DNA of 64,000 nucleotides. Source: CAIYZT01 sp031385445 (GTDB taxonomy: Bacteria; Pseudomonadota; Alphaproteobacteria; Rhodobacterales; Rhodobacteraceae). Under the pieces are notes generated by a model. That model made no database searches. It was not told the origin of the DNA and saw nothing but the letters and a program-made list of their open reading frames with translations. The translations under genes and the position numbers were made by a program. The DNA lies in assembly GCA_031385445.1 (NCBI GenBank), contig JANNBM010000068.1:1-64000 (forward strand). The letters run 5' to 3'. Positions 52,184 to 60,324 of this stretch are shown piece after piece (position 1 is the stretch's first letter; each line of letters begins with the position of its first letter).

Positions 52184-52966
52184 ATGAGCGATCCCATCCT
52201 TCAATCCCGCCTGCCGCATTTGCCTTGGATGGACCCGCGCCTTTCCCGTTTGCCGGGGGTTTTGCCGCTGAACGGCGACGACTGGCTGGTTCAGGACGAG
52301 GCTTATGGCCCCCAGATGGCAGAGCGGGACCGGCTGATCAGCGCCGCGCCCGATCTGGTTTACCAGCAGTTGCAAGAGGGCAGGCCCGCGTCGGCGGAGC
52401 TGTACGAGTTGGTCCTTGCGAGGTTGGCGCAAAGGCCGGGGTTCAGGATTGGCGGCAACACTGCGTTGCGGCCCGATGGGTTTGAGGTTGCACTGGACCC
52501 GTCTGAGCCGCTGAAAACGCTCGGGCGGCTGGTGCAGGAAGATCTTTGCGTGATGGAAAAAGCCGGGCAGGAACATCGGTTAACGGGCGCCGTTCTGTAC
52601 TTTCCGGCCTCATGGCATTTGCATGAAAAGATTGGCCGTCCGTTGATTGGCATCCATCGGCCCGTGCACAACTATGACGACGGGCTGGCGGCGCGGGTGC
52701 AGCGGATGTTTGATGTGATCCGGCCGGATGCCGGGCTTTGGCGGATGAACGCGCTTGTGTAACGCGACCCTAGCCTGCACCAACCGCGGCGCGAAGCGGA
52801 CCCAAGGACCGACCGACGCGGCGGCAGCTTTTTGCGCGCCGAGCGGCAATGTTTTGTCCGTCTGCCCAAGACAGGTGCGGTTATTTTCGCGATCCACACC
52901 TATGTTGTGTTGGTGTCAGATTTGCCAAGCGATGCCGTTGCGGGATTGGACGAGGCGCGGCTTTAG
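52184..52966 (+). pseudogene. Heme-dependent oxidative N-demethylase (DUF3445), in-frame stop
   Basis: The frame encodes 192 residues of a DUF3445 protein, meets TAA at 52760-52762 (after WRMNALV), and continues in the same frame with RDPSLHQPRREADPRTD, then ERQCFVRLPKTGAVIFAIHTY and on to a final TAG at 52964-52966. The LHQPR and RQC..RLP..G..F.IHTY blocks are the normal family C-terminus. A single base change from a Tyr codon (TAT/TAC) would explain the stop. Family members N-demethylate methylamines or related compounds using heme. It is likely inactive, unless read through. Confidence 0.8.
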
Positions 52967-53049
52967 CGCATCGCGCGCGCGGTTAAGGAGAATTTGCTGC
53001 CCTTTGTGCGTCGCAAATCCTCACCGTCGCTCGTCCCGTGAAAGGCGTT

Positions 53050-53787
53050 CTAGGGCGTGGGGGTTTTCGAAGCCGTGACGGTTATGTCAGTCGCCCGATC
53101 GCGGAGAATGGATCGGTCTGTGGACGAAACGGCCAATCCGATGGGCATGATGATCAAAGCGATCAATGCCCCCAGGGCCGACCGTGAGATCCAACTTGGC
53201 ATCCGGCGCGCACCGGGCGGGACGAAAAGCACGTCAGTTTCCCGTTTAATGGCAAGGCGAGGAATGTCTTTTGACATGCGGCCAAAGAAAATCGCCGCGT
53301 CATTTTCGGATACGGGTTTGCGAAGCGAATCGGTCGCGGATTTTTCAGATGCCGGGATCTCGCAAGCAGAGCGGAACATTTGATGTGCCATGTTTTCGAT
53401 GACATCGGCGGTCATCGGACCCTGCACATCGGCCCAAGTGATCAAATCCGGTTCAAGAAATTCCGCAATTCTTGCAACCAAAATGCGGGAAATTCGGGTG
53501 CCGCCCAGCGCGAAGCGGTCCCTGTCGGTGCCAGTCAGGCAGGTCAGACCGATGGTCAGATGCGCGGCGGGAACGGCCAGGTCCGCTTCGGCATAATTCA
53601 GGAACACCCTGAGGTGCCCAAGTTCCATCGTGACGATGTCATCTTGATCCCACGACAGAAGAACCGGATTTATGCTGCTTTTCTGCAAGATTTTGCTCAG
53701 CTTCGAGACAGCCACCGCAAAGTTGAACGGCGCCTTCCGGGCAAAGAAGAATTGAGCGACGTTTGGAGCAGCGGAACTGAGCATCAT
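53050..53787 (-). CDS. Hypothetical protein with C-terminal membrane helix
   Basis: A 245-aa protein that I do not recognise. Residues 1-175 look globular (LGHLRVFLNYAEADL; GGTRISRILVARIAEFL). A basic stretch precedes one helix near 213-230 (ALGALIALIIMPIGLAV), and a short polar tail follows, so it is likely tail-anchored. It is less GC-rich than the neighbours. Upstream is a 212-nt gap with a palindrome, then another unknown membrane protein on the same strand. Confidence 0.7.
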   Translation of the reverse strand: MMLSSAAPNVAQFFFARKAPFNFAVAVSKLSKILQKSSINPVLLSWDQDDIVTMELGHLRVFLNYAEADLAVPAAHLTIGLTCLTGTDRDRFALGGTRISRILVARIAEFLEPDLITWADVQGPMTADVIENMAHQMFRSACEIPASEKSATDSLRKPVSENDAAIFFGRMSKDIPRLAIKRETDVLFVPPGARRMPSWISRSALGALIALIIMPIGLAVSSTDRSILRDRATDITVTASKTPTP

Positions 53788-53831
53788 GAGATTCCCGTTA
53801 ATCTTAGTTAACGATGCTTTTCAATTGTGCC

Positions 53832-53844
53832 CAGACTTAGTCTG
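53832..53844 (-). promoter_or_regulatory. Palindrome in the AT-rich gap upstream of the 53.0-kb gene
   Basis: CAGACT-T-AGTCTG is a perfect 13-nt palindrome, flanked by TTCAATTGTG and AATTGTGAA. It lies 45 nt upstream of the ATG in the 212-nt gap 53788-53999, which is AT-rich against the genome. A TTAATCTTAGTTAACG stretch lies nearer the ATG. It could be an operator; no recognised regulator is nearby. Confidence 0.4.
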
Positions 53845-53999
53845 AATTGTGAAGATTTTGAGAATACATCCTCTGGGTGCATTAAATTTTAGTAAAACCA
53901 AGAAATTCAAGGATCTGACGGCCCGTTCAAGCGGCCAATCCGGTAGCTGAAGAAAATGGTGCGGCAATGGGATGGTGTGACCCCATGCCATGTGCGTGT

Positions 54000-54971
54000 T
54001 TAGTCGAAGTAGCGAAGGTCCTGACCTCCCAGATGGGTGGCAATGGCGCGATAAAGACTAGATGGAAGCAGAGCACCGACCAAAACCCAACCCAAGATGC
54101 TGGCCGTCAGATGGGTCAGAGCAGGGCCGAAAACCCGCCAGACCAGGTGAGCAAGCCAATAAACGCAGCGCGCCAACAAGACACCGGCGCGTTTCCAAAC
54201 GCTACCTCGGCGGATTGTGCCTGAACGATCGGTGTCGGGTTCGGGAACAACAAGGGGTTCTGCGACGCGGTCCATCGGCACAGGCGACAACGTTTGGTCC
54301 ATGGGTGCAGGTGGCAGAAACTGTTCCTGCTTGGGCAAAGGATCCGGGTTTTGCAGGATCGAAGCGAGGGCCGAGCGGATCGCCAGCAACTCGGGGTCGT
54401 TCACGACGATCTTGATGATTTCTTCACTGTCCAAGGCTTCATCCGGCAACTCACTCGAGGACAGGGACTGCGAAAGGTCGCTGTCATGGGCCGGCTTGCG
54501 TTTGGCTGCGGTTTCGGCGCGCATACGTGCCGCTTTGGACAAGTTGGATTTCCGCGCCGTCTCGGACGCCACCTTGCGCGCTTCTTCGCGGCGATGTGCC
54601 ATGAAGCCGCTCAGATCGGAAAACTCAAGCGGGTCGATGCTTTCAAAGGCGTGATCAACGGCCTGCGCGGCGGCGGCTTCCAGTCGTGACAGGCGCGCCA
54701 GCCCTTGGGAAATGAAAGCGCGTGACGGCAGCAGGTGCGCGGCGCGCCCCATTATTTGAACCGTGCCTGCGCCATAGCCGTCTTCAATTGCCATCGCCGC
54801 TGCCGCCGTAATATCCGAACCGCGATCCCAAGCTTTGGCGGCACTGCGACGGGCCAAAATGGCCGTGACGCGCAGGGCATGGTGAAAGTCGAGAGGCGCA
54901 AACTGTTTGCCCTCTGCCCAAATGGCTGGTTTTGCGTCGTCGGCCCGGTACCGTTTGGCTATTTTGAACAT
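54000..54971 (-). CDS. Hypothetical protein with C-terminal membrane helices
   Basis: A 323-aa protein of unknown family. Residues 1-120 are helical and Ala-rich (FHHALRVTAILARRSAAKAW; EDGYGAGTVQIMGRAAHLL). A charged, probably coiled or disordered centre follows (about 125-255, Ser/Pro/Glu-rich). Two hydrophobic segments lie near 263-283 and 288-308 (LLARCVYWLAHLVWRVFG; ASILGWVLVGALLPSSL). It shares strand and anchor type with the 53.0-kb gene, 212 nt downstream. No enzymatic motif seen. Confidence 0.68.
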   Translation of the reverse strand: MFKIAKRYRADDAKPAIWAEGKQFAPLDFHHALRVTAILARRSAAKAWDRGSDITAAAAMAIEDGYGAGTVQIMGRAAHLLPSRAFISQGLARLSRLEAAAAQAVDHAFESIDPLEFSDLSGFMAHRREEARKVASETARKSNLSKAARMRAETAAKRKPAHDSDLSQSLSSSELPDEALDSEEIIKIVVNDPELLAIRSALASILQNPDPLPKQEQFLPPAPMDQTLSPVPMDRVAEPLVVPEPDTDRSGTIRRGSVWKRAGVLLARCVYWLAHLVWRVFGPALTHLTASILGWVLVGALLPSSLYRAIATHLGGQDLRYFD

Positions 54972-55078
54972 TCAAATCGTCCCAATCTATCCAGACCGTT
55001 TGCCCAAAAAATCCGCCCGTTTCGTGGCGAAATTCGGGCTGGCGATGGGCAAGATCGAAGGACAGGGCGCAACAAACG

Positions 55079-55105
55079 AAAGGGGCGCTCGAAGGCGCCC
55101 CTTTT
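55079..55105 (-). terminator. Rho-independent terminator after glnA
   Basis: AAAGGGGCGC (55079-55088) pairs with GCGCCCCTTT (55095-55104) across TCGAAG. On the minus strand the stem is followed by CGTTTGTTG; on the plus strand it is flanked by TTTTG. It lies 21 nt beyond the glnA stop. Confidence 0.8.
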
Positions 55106-55125
55106 GTCGATAGGAATTGAAGGGA

Positions 55126-56538
55126 TCAGCAGGAATAATAGAGCTGATATTCAATCGGGTGCGGTGTGTGCTCGTAGGCGTAAACCTCTTCCCACTTCAG
55201 CCCGATATAGCTTTCCAGCTGATCGCGGGTGAACACGTCACCAGCAAGAAGGAAGTCCATGTCTGCCTCCAGCTCTTCCAACGCTTCGCGCAAAGAGCCG
55301 CAAACGGTCGGGATCGCGGCCAGCTCTTCGGGCGGCAGATCGTAAAGATCCTTGTCCGAAGCCGGGCCGGGGTCGATCTTGTTCCGGATGCCATCAAGGC
55401 CAGCCATCAAAAGCGCTGCAAAGGCCAGATAGGGGTTCGCCGACGGATCGGGGAAGCGGGCCTCGACACGCTTGGCTTTGGGCGATTCTGTCCACGGAAT
55501 GCGAACGCAGCCCGACCGGTTGCGGGCCGAATAGGCGCGCAGAACCGGGGCCTCAAAACCGGGGATCAGGCGTTTATAGCTGTTGGTGCCCGGGTTCGTC
55601 AGCGCATTCAACGCCTTGGCATGCTTCAGGATACCGCCGATGAAATAAAGCGCGTCCTGAGACAGATCGGCATATTTATCGCCTGCGAACAGAGGTTTGC
55701 CGTCTTTCCAGATCGACATGTTCACATGCATCCCCGAGCCGTTATCGCCCTTCATGGGCTTTGGCATGAAGGTGACGGTCTTGCCGTAAGCGTGGGCCAC
55801 ATTGTGGATCACATACTTGTACTTCTGGATGTTGTCGGCCTGTTCAACCAGCCCGCCAAAAATCATGCCAAGCTCGTGCTGGCAGGTCGCAACCTCGTGA
55901 TGGTGCTTGTCCACACGGATGCCCATGCGCTTCATCGTCGAGAGCATCTCGCCGCGCAGATCCTGCGCTTCGTCGATCGGGTTCACTGGGAAATAGCCGC
56001 CCTTGTGACCCGCGCGGTGGCCCATATTGCCGCCTTCATAGGTGGAATCGGTGTTCCATGCCGCCGCTTCCGCGTCAATTTCATAGGACACTTTGCGCGG
56101 GCTGATCGAATAGCGCACGTCGTCGAAGATGAAGAATTCCGCTTCGGGACCGAAATAGGCGGTGTCGCCGATGCCCGAAGACTTCAAAAACGCCTCGGCC
56201 TTGATCGCGGTCTGGCGCGGGCAGCGGTCATAGGCTTCGTTGGTGTCCGGCTCGACCACGTTGCAATGCACGCACAGGGTCTTTTCGGCATAAAAGGGGT
56301 CCATATAAACCGATGCGGCATCGGGCATCAGTTTCATGTCGGACTGATCGATCGATTTCCAGCCCGCGATGGACGAGCCGTCAAACATGAAGCCTTCTTC
56401 AAAGAAGTCTTCGTCAACGAGATCTGACACCAACGTGACGTGCTGGAGCTTGCCTTTTGGATCGGTGAAGCGAATGTCAAGATATTCGACTTCCTCGTCC
56501 TTGATCAGTTTCAGAGCTTTCGCAACTGCGCTCATCAT
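55126..56538 (-). CDS. glnA: Glutamine synthetase type I
   Basis: A 470-aa dodecameric GS-I that makes glutamine from glutamate, ammonia and ATP. Signatures are FDGSSIAGWKSIDQSDM (about 50-66), KPMKGDNGSGMHVN (ATP/ammonia site) and the adenylylation loop KDLYDLPPEEL, whose Tyr (near 399) is the GlnE target. Tandem ATGs at 56538 and 56535; the second fits most homologues. It follows glnB by 59 nt, giving the classic alphaproteobacterial glnBA operon. Confidence 0.98.
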   Translation of the reverse strand: MMSAVAKALKLIKDEEVEYLDIRFTDPKGKLQHVTLVSDLVDEDFFEEGFMFDGSSIAGWKSIDQSDMKLMPDAASVYMDPFYAEKTLCVHCNVVEPDTNEAYDRCPRQTAIKAEAFLKSSGIGDTAYFGPEAEFFIFDDVRYSISPRKVSYEIDAEAAAWNTDSTYEGGNMGHRAGHKGGYFPVNPIDEAQDLRGEMLSTMKRMGIRVDKHHHEVATCQHELGMIFGGLVEQADNIQKYKYVIHNVAHAYGKTVTFMPKPMKGDNGSGMHVNMSIWKDGKPLFAGDKYADLSQDALYFIGGILKHAKALNALTNPGTNSYKRLIPGFEAPVLRAYSARNRSGCVRIPWTESPKAKRVEARFPDPSANPYLAFAALLMAGLDGIRNKIDPGPASDKDLYDLPPEELAAIPTVCGSLREALEELEADMDFLLAGDVFTRDQLESYIGLKWEEVYAYEHTPHPIEYQLYYSC

Positions 56539-56597
56539 TCTGCCTTTCAGAGTTTCTGGTTAAAGTTCAAGGCTTTGCAGCCCGGTGTTCGGGTAAA

Positions 56598-56936
56598 TCA
56601 AACCGCGTCGTCGCCATGCTCGCCGGTGCGGATGCGGATGGCTTGTTCGATGGTCGACACAAAGATCTTGCCATCGCCAATTTTATCGGTGCGGGCGGCG
56701 GAAACGATCGCCTCAATCGCGGCATCGACCATATCGTCGGTCAGGACGACCTCGATCTTCACTTTGGGCAGGAAATCCACGACATATTCGGCGCCGCGGT
56801 ACAGTTCGGTATGTCCCTTCTGGCGGCCAAAACCCTTGACCTCGGTAACCGAAAGACCCTGAATGCCCGCTTCTTGCAGGGCCTCTTTGACCTCATCAAG
56901 CTTGAATGGCTTTATGATAGCCTCAATCTTTTTCAT
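56598..56936 (-). CDS. glnB: Nitrogen regulatory protein PII (GlnB)
   Basis: A 112-aa trimeric signal protein that binds ATP, ADP and 2-oxoglutarate. The T-loop carries Tyr51 (GHTELYRGAEYVVDFLPK), the uridylylation site, and the C-terminal signature GDGKIFVSTIEQAIRIRTGE is complete. It controls GlnE and NtrB. The start MKKIEAIIK at 56936 has GGGAGGCGG upstream. Confidence 0.98.
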   Translation of the reverse strand: MKKIEAIIKPFKLDEVKEALQEAGIQGLSVTEVKGFGRQKGHTELYRGAEYVVDFLPKVKIEVVLTDDMVDAAIEAIVSAARTDKIGDGKIFVSTIEQAIRIRTGEHGDDAV

Positions 56937-57103
56937 GAACCGCCTCCCGCTGTCTGCGCTTGTCTGATCACTTCCCAAGATCGGGTGCAATTCGGTACGG
57001 TTTTCTGAGGGGGGCGCCGGGTGGAAATCTGTGGGCGGTGATTAAAATTTAGGCGATGCGTTGTATTTGTGGGCGAAATGAAAACCGAAGGGGGATTTGC
57101 AGG

Positions 57104-57327
57104 ACCGACCTTCTGACCGCCGCACAGATGCGGGCCGTTGAGGCAGCGGCAATTGCCAATGGGAAGGTGACGGGGCTGGAGCGGAGGGAGCGGGCCGGGC
57201 GCGGGGATTTGCGCCGATGTTGGCGGCACAGTCGGGGGCTTGGCTGCATGTGGAATGCGCGCGCAGGTTCGGGCCGGGGTTGATCGCGGAGGATTTGCCA
57301 AGGGTGTTTCGCGCGTTGGGGCCTTAG
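57104..57327 (+). pseudogene. Remnant of bifunctional NAD(P)H-hydrate repair enzyme (nnr), internal deletion
   Basis: The left part (from about 57104) reads TDLLTAAQMRAVEAAAIANG then RERAGRG, the known N-terminus of Nnr epimerase. From about 57214 a different frame reads PMLAAQSGAWLHVECARRFG and PGLIAEDLPRVFRALGP, the known C-terminus of its dehydratase, and stops with TAG at 57325-57327. About 70 codons remain of a protein normally near 500 residues, with a frame change at the join. It sits divergent from glnB, where a full-length copy is found in relatives as I recall. Confidence 0.78.
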
Positions 57328-57369
57328 CGCAATGCGAAAGGCCGCCCTGATGCAGTTGGTGCGGACCGA

Positions 57370-57843
57370 TCAGGCGGAAACGGTGGCCGGGGTGCAGGCC
57401 AATTCCAGCCCGCCAGCATAAATTACCGCTTCGTCTTGAAAGCCGAGCGAATAAATACGGGCGGTTTCCAGCATCTCGCCGCGAATAAACTCGCCATCCG
57501 TCAGGCGGCTTGCGGCGATCATAGCCTGCCTGGCGCCGGCAAACGCCATGGCGCGCCAATCACGCACCAGAACCATCTGGGTCGCAGGCACCAAAACATC
57601 TTCTTCAGGACGCTCAGACCCCAAAGTCGAGGCGCCGATGCGCACCATGCGGGCATGGGCCACAACGGTGATTTCGATGGATTTGAGCACCCGTGCGCCG
57701 GAGCGGGTCAGTACCCGGTCGCCAATTTCCAGGAAATCGACTGGAATATCGCCGTCCAGCGTCAGCACTTTGGTGCCCTGCAGCATGCCATTGGTCATCC
57801 CGACTTTGGCGCCGGTATCAAATGCGGTGCTGTGCTGTCCCAT
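57370..57843 (-). CDS. Hint-domain (Hedgehog/intein-type) protein
   Basis: A 157-aa protein that is almost entirely a Hint domain. MLQGTKVLTLDGDIPVDFLEIGDRV (about 20-44, in which the usual nucleophilic Cys/Ser position is held by Gly-Thr) is followed by TRSGARVLKSIEITV and VPATQMVLVRDWRAM. Roseobacters carry many such proteins, often as part of larger exported ones; this one is stand-alone. GAGGAG lies upstream of the ATG at 57843. Self-splicing or cleavage is doubtful without a clear nucleophile. Confidence 0.8.
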   Translation of the reverse strand: MGQHSTAFDTGAKVGMTNGMLQGTKVLTLDGDIPVDFLEIGDRVLTRSGARVLKSIEITVVAHARMVRIGASTLGSERPEEDVLVPATQMVLVRDWRAMAFAGARQAMIAASRLTDGEFIRGEMLETARIYSLGFQDEAVIYAGGLELACTPATVSA

Positions 57844-58053
57844 GGGCCGTGCTCCTCGATCTTGCCTGATCTTTTTTTCACCACATTGTGGCAAGATTGG
57901 GTTAAAGGCACGGCCTTTTGTAGAATTGGTTCCATTTTCCTTTTGGCGATTTTCCTCTCGCATCCTTTCAAAGCCTTTGTTAGAAGGGCGCGGATTTGCA
58001 AAGCGGTCAGGTGCTGCCCCTAGGGTAGCGGCTTGATGGCTTTGTGGCAATTT

Positions 58054-58138
58054 GCGGGTATGGCGAAATTGGCAGACGCACCAGATTTAGGTTCTGGCGC
58101 CGCAAGGCGTGGGGGTTCAAGTCCCTCTACCCGCACCA
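58054..58138 (+). tRNA. tRNA-Leu (anticodon TAG)
   Basis: An 85-nt class II tRNA. The acceptor stem pairs GCGGGTA with TACCCGC. The anticodon stem CCAGA/TCTGG has loop TTTAGGT, giving anticodon TAG. There is a short variable arm (CGCCGCAAGGCG region) and a T-arm GGGTTCAAGTCCC. The CCA is encoded. It reads CUN leucine codons and stands 26 nt before tig. Confidence 0.95.
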
Positions 58139-58163
58139 GATGTAAGATGAGAAGGACGAGATA

Positions 58164-59498
58164 ATGCAGGTTACCGAGACCCTGAACCAAGGCCTGAAGC
58201 GCGGCTACACCATCACGGTCACGGCGGCCGAGCTGGAAGCCAAAGTGACCCAAAAGCTGCTGGAAGCGCAGCCAGAGGTGGAAATCAAGGGATTCCGCAA
58301 GGGCAAGGTGCCGCTGGCGATCCTGAAAAAGCAGTTCGGCCAGCGGTTGATTGGCGATGCGATGCAGGACTCCATTGATGGTGCGATGAAGGGCCATTTT
58401 GAGGCATCGGGCGATCGCCCGGCGATGCAGCCCGAAGTGAAAATGGTGGACGGTGAGACCTGGAAAGAAGGTCAGGACGTTGTTGTGCACATGTCTTATG
58501 AGGCATTGCCGCCGATCCCGGAAATTGACACGGGCAAGATCAAGTTGAACAATCTGACGGTCAAGGCCGATGAGGCTTCGGTAGACGAAGCGGTCAAGGA
58601 CCTTGCGGGGACGGCGAAGTCCTTTGAGGACAAGAAAAAGGGCACAAAGGCCAAGGACGGCGATCAGGTTGTGATCGACTTTAAAGGCTCGGTGGACGGG
58701 GATTATTTCGAAGGCGGCACGGGCAGCGATTATCCTTTGGTGCTGGGCTCGAACTCGTTCATCCCAGGGTTTGAGGCGCAATTGGTTGGGTCGGCCGTTG
58801 GCGACGAGATCAAGGTCAATGTCAGCTTTCCCGAGGCGTACGGCGCGGCCAATCTGGCGGGCAAAGCGGCGGTTTTCGAATGCGTGGTCAAGGGCTTGAA
58901 GAAGTCCATTCCGGCTGAAGTGAACGACGAGCTGGCCAAGAAATATGGCGCCGAAGATCTGGCGGCGCTGAAGCTGCAGATCGCGGAGCGGCTGGAAGCC
59001 GAGTATAAAGGGGCGGCGCGCGCGGTTCTGAAGCGCTCGCTTCTTGACCAATTGGATGCGCAGGTGAAGTTTGATCTGCCCGCCGCTTTGGTGGACGCCG
59101 AGGCCAGCCAGATTGCGCATCAGCTGTGGCATGAGGAAAACCCTGAGGTTCAGGGCCACAATCATGACCACGTCGAGACCACGGACGAGCACAAGAAGCT
59201 GGCCGAGCGCCGGGTGCGTCTGGGGCTGGTTCTGGCCGAGATTGGCCGTAAGGCCGAAGTGACGGTTTCAGACGCGGAGATGACCCAAGCGGTTCTGGCG
59301 CAGGCGCGTCAGTATCCCGGACAAGAGCGGGCCTATTTCGAGTTTGTGCAGAAAAATCCGCAAATGCAGCAGCAGCTGCGCGCGCCGATCTTCGAAGACA
59401 AGGTTGTCGATCACATCGTAGCTTTGGCCAAGGTCACGGACAAAAACGTCAGCAAGGACGAGCTTCAAAAGCTGGTCGAAGCATTGGACGAGATGTAA
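58164..59498 (+). CDS. tig: Trigger factor
   Basis: A 444-aa ribosome-associated chaperone and prolyl isomerase. The ribosome-docking motif is GFRKGKVP (about 42-49). The FKBP domain runs about 165-250 (DGDQVVIDFKGSVDG; LVLGSNSFIPGFEAQLVG), and the helical C-terminal chaperone arms follow. GAAGGACGAG precedes the ATG. It ends in a terminator. Confidence 0.97.
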   Translation: MQVTETLNQGLKRGYTITVTAAELEAKVTQKLLEAQPEVEIKGFRKGKVPLAILKKQFGQRLIGDAMQDSIDGAMKGHFEASGDRPAMQPEVKMVDGETWKEGQDVVVHMSYEALPPIPEIDTGKIKLNNLTVKADEASVDEAVKDLAGTAKSFEDKKKGTKAKDGDQVVIDFKGSVDGDYFEGGTGSDYPLVLGSNSFIPGFEAQLVGSAVGDEIKVNVSFPEAYGAANLAGKAAVFECVVKGLKKSIPAEVNDELAKKYGAEDLAALKLQIAERLEAEYKGAARAVLKRSLLDQLDAQVKFDLPAALVDAEASQIAHQLWHEENPEVQGHNHDHVETTDEHKKLAERRVRLGLVLAEIGRKAEVTVSDAEMTQAVLAQARQYPGQERAYFEFVQKNPQMQQQLRAPIFEDKVVDHIVALAKVTDKNVSKDELQKLVEALDEM

Positions 59499-59525
59499 GG
59501 CTACGATTTTCCTGCGAAAAATCAG

Positions 59526-59551
59526 GGCCGTCCCAATCGGGGCGGCCTTTT
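59526..59551 (+). terminator. Rho-independent terminator after tig
   Basis: GGCCGTCCC (59526-59534) pairs with GGGGCGGCC (59539-59547, one G-T pair) across a 4-nt loop, followed by TTTTCC. It lies 27 nt after the tig stop. Confidence 0.8.
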
Positions 59552-59577
59552 CCATTCCCGCCTCCGGAGCCAACCCC

Positions 59578-60324
59578 ATGCCAGAGTTTTTGCCTGATCT
59601 GCCGGTTGACGGCATCATTGAATGCCTGAAACGCTCGCCGGGGCACGAGTACCGGACGGGCAAGATGGACAATCCGGACTCTTCTGCCGCGCTGGTGGCC
59701 AATGCCTTTGGCTGGTTTTTGAACCGGGCAGGCGAAATGCCAGCGCTGCAAGGGGTGCCTTCGGGGCCGGTCAGCTCTGTGACTTTGGAAGCCGAGATGC
59801 GGTTTCCGTGGAAAGATGGGCGGCATCCCTGGCTGGACGTGGGCATGGAATCAGCAACCACGTTGATTGGCATTGAAAGCCGCCGGTACGAGCCGTTTCG
59901 CCCCGCAAAAGCGAGCGGGTTTGCCGAGGTTTATGACCGTCCGGTGTGGCGGGAAAAGCTGCCTAAGTTCACGCAGCTTCGCGATGATCTGGTGAAGGGC
60001 GAGGTCGGGTTTGAAGCTTTGGATGCGGTGCAGTTGATCAAAAGCGCTTACGGGCTTTGGACGCGCGCCGAAAAGCGGGCGACGGGGGCGGTTCTGGTCT
60101 ATCTGTATGCCGATCCGGTGCATTGGGCGAGTGGCAAGCCGGTGGACGCCGCACGCAAGGCGCTTCACCGCAAGGAGATTGCGGAGTTCTCCAAGCGCAT
60201 TGCCGGCGACGGCGTGACCTTTGTGCGGATGCGCTGGAGCGATCTTCTGGCGCAATGGGCTGCCGTGCCTGCCTTGGCCGGGCACGCGGCCGGACTGCGG
60301 ACGATGTTTGCCGACCTGGGTTGA
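59578..60324 (+). CDS. Hypothetical protein, possible nuclease-like fold
   Basis: A 248-aa soluble protein. The segment LEAEMRFPWKDGRHPWLDVGMES ... LIGIESRRYEPF (about 64-100) alternates strands with D and E-x-R/K-like positions, as in PD-(D/E)XK nucleases, but I cannot confirm it. AEVYDRPVWREKLPKFTQLRD and VLVYLYADP follow. ATG at 59578; no strong Shine-Dalgarno. I do not assign a function. Confidence 0.6.
   Translation: MPEFLPDLPVDGIIECLKRSPGHEYRTGKMDNPDSSAALVANAFGWFLNRAGEMPALQGVPSGPVSSVTLEAEMRFPWKDGRHPWLDVGMESATTLIGIESRRYEPFRPAKASGFAEVYDRPVWREKLPKFTQLRDDLVKGEVGFEALDAVQLIKSAYGLWTRAEKRATGAVLVYLYADPVHWASGKPVDAARKALHRKEIAEFSKRIAGDGVTFVRMRWSDLLAQWAAVPALAGHAAGLRTMFADLG

Noticed and set aside
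57844..58050. A 69-residue upstream extension of the Hint-domain protein.
   Set aside because: Basic, low-similarity sequence; the ATG at 57843 has GAGGAG and begins the domain.
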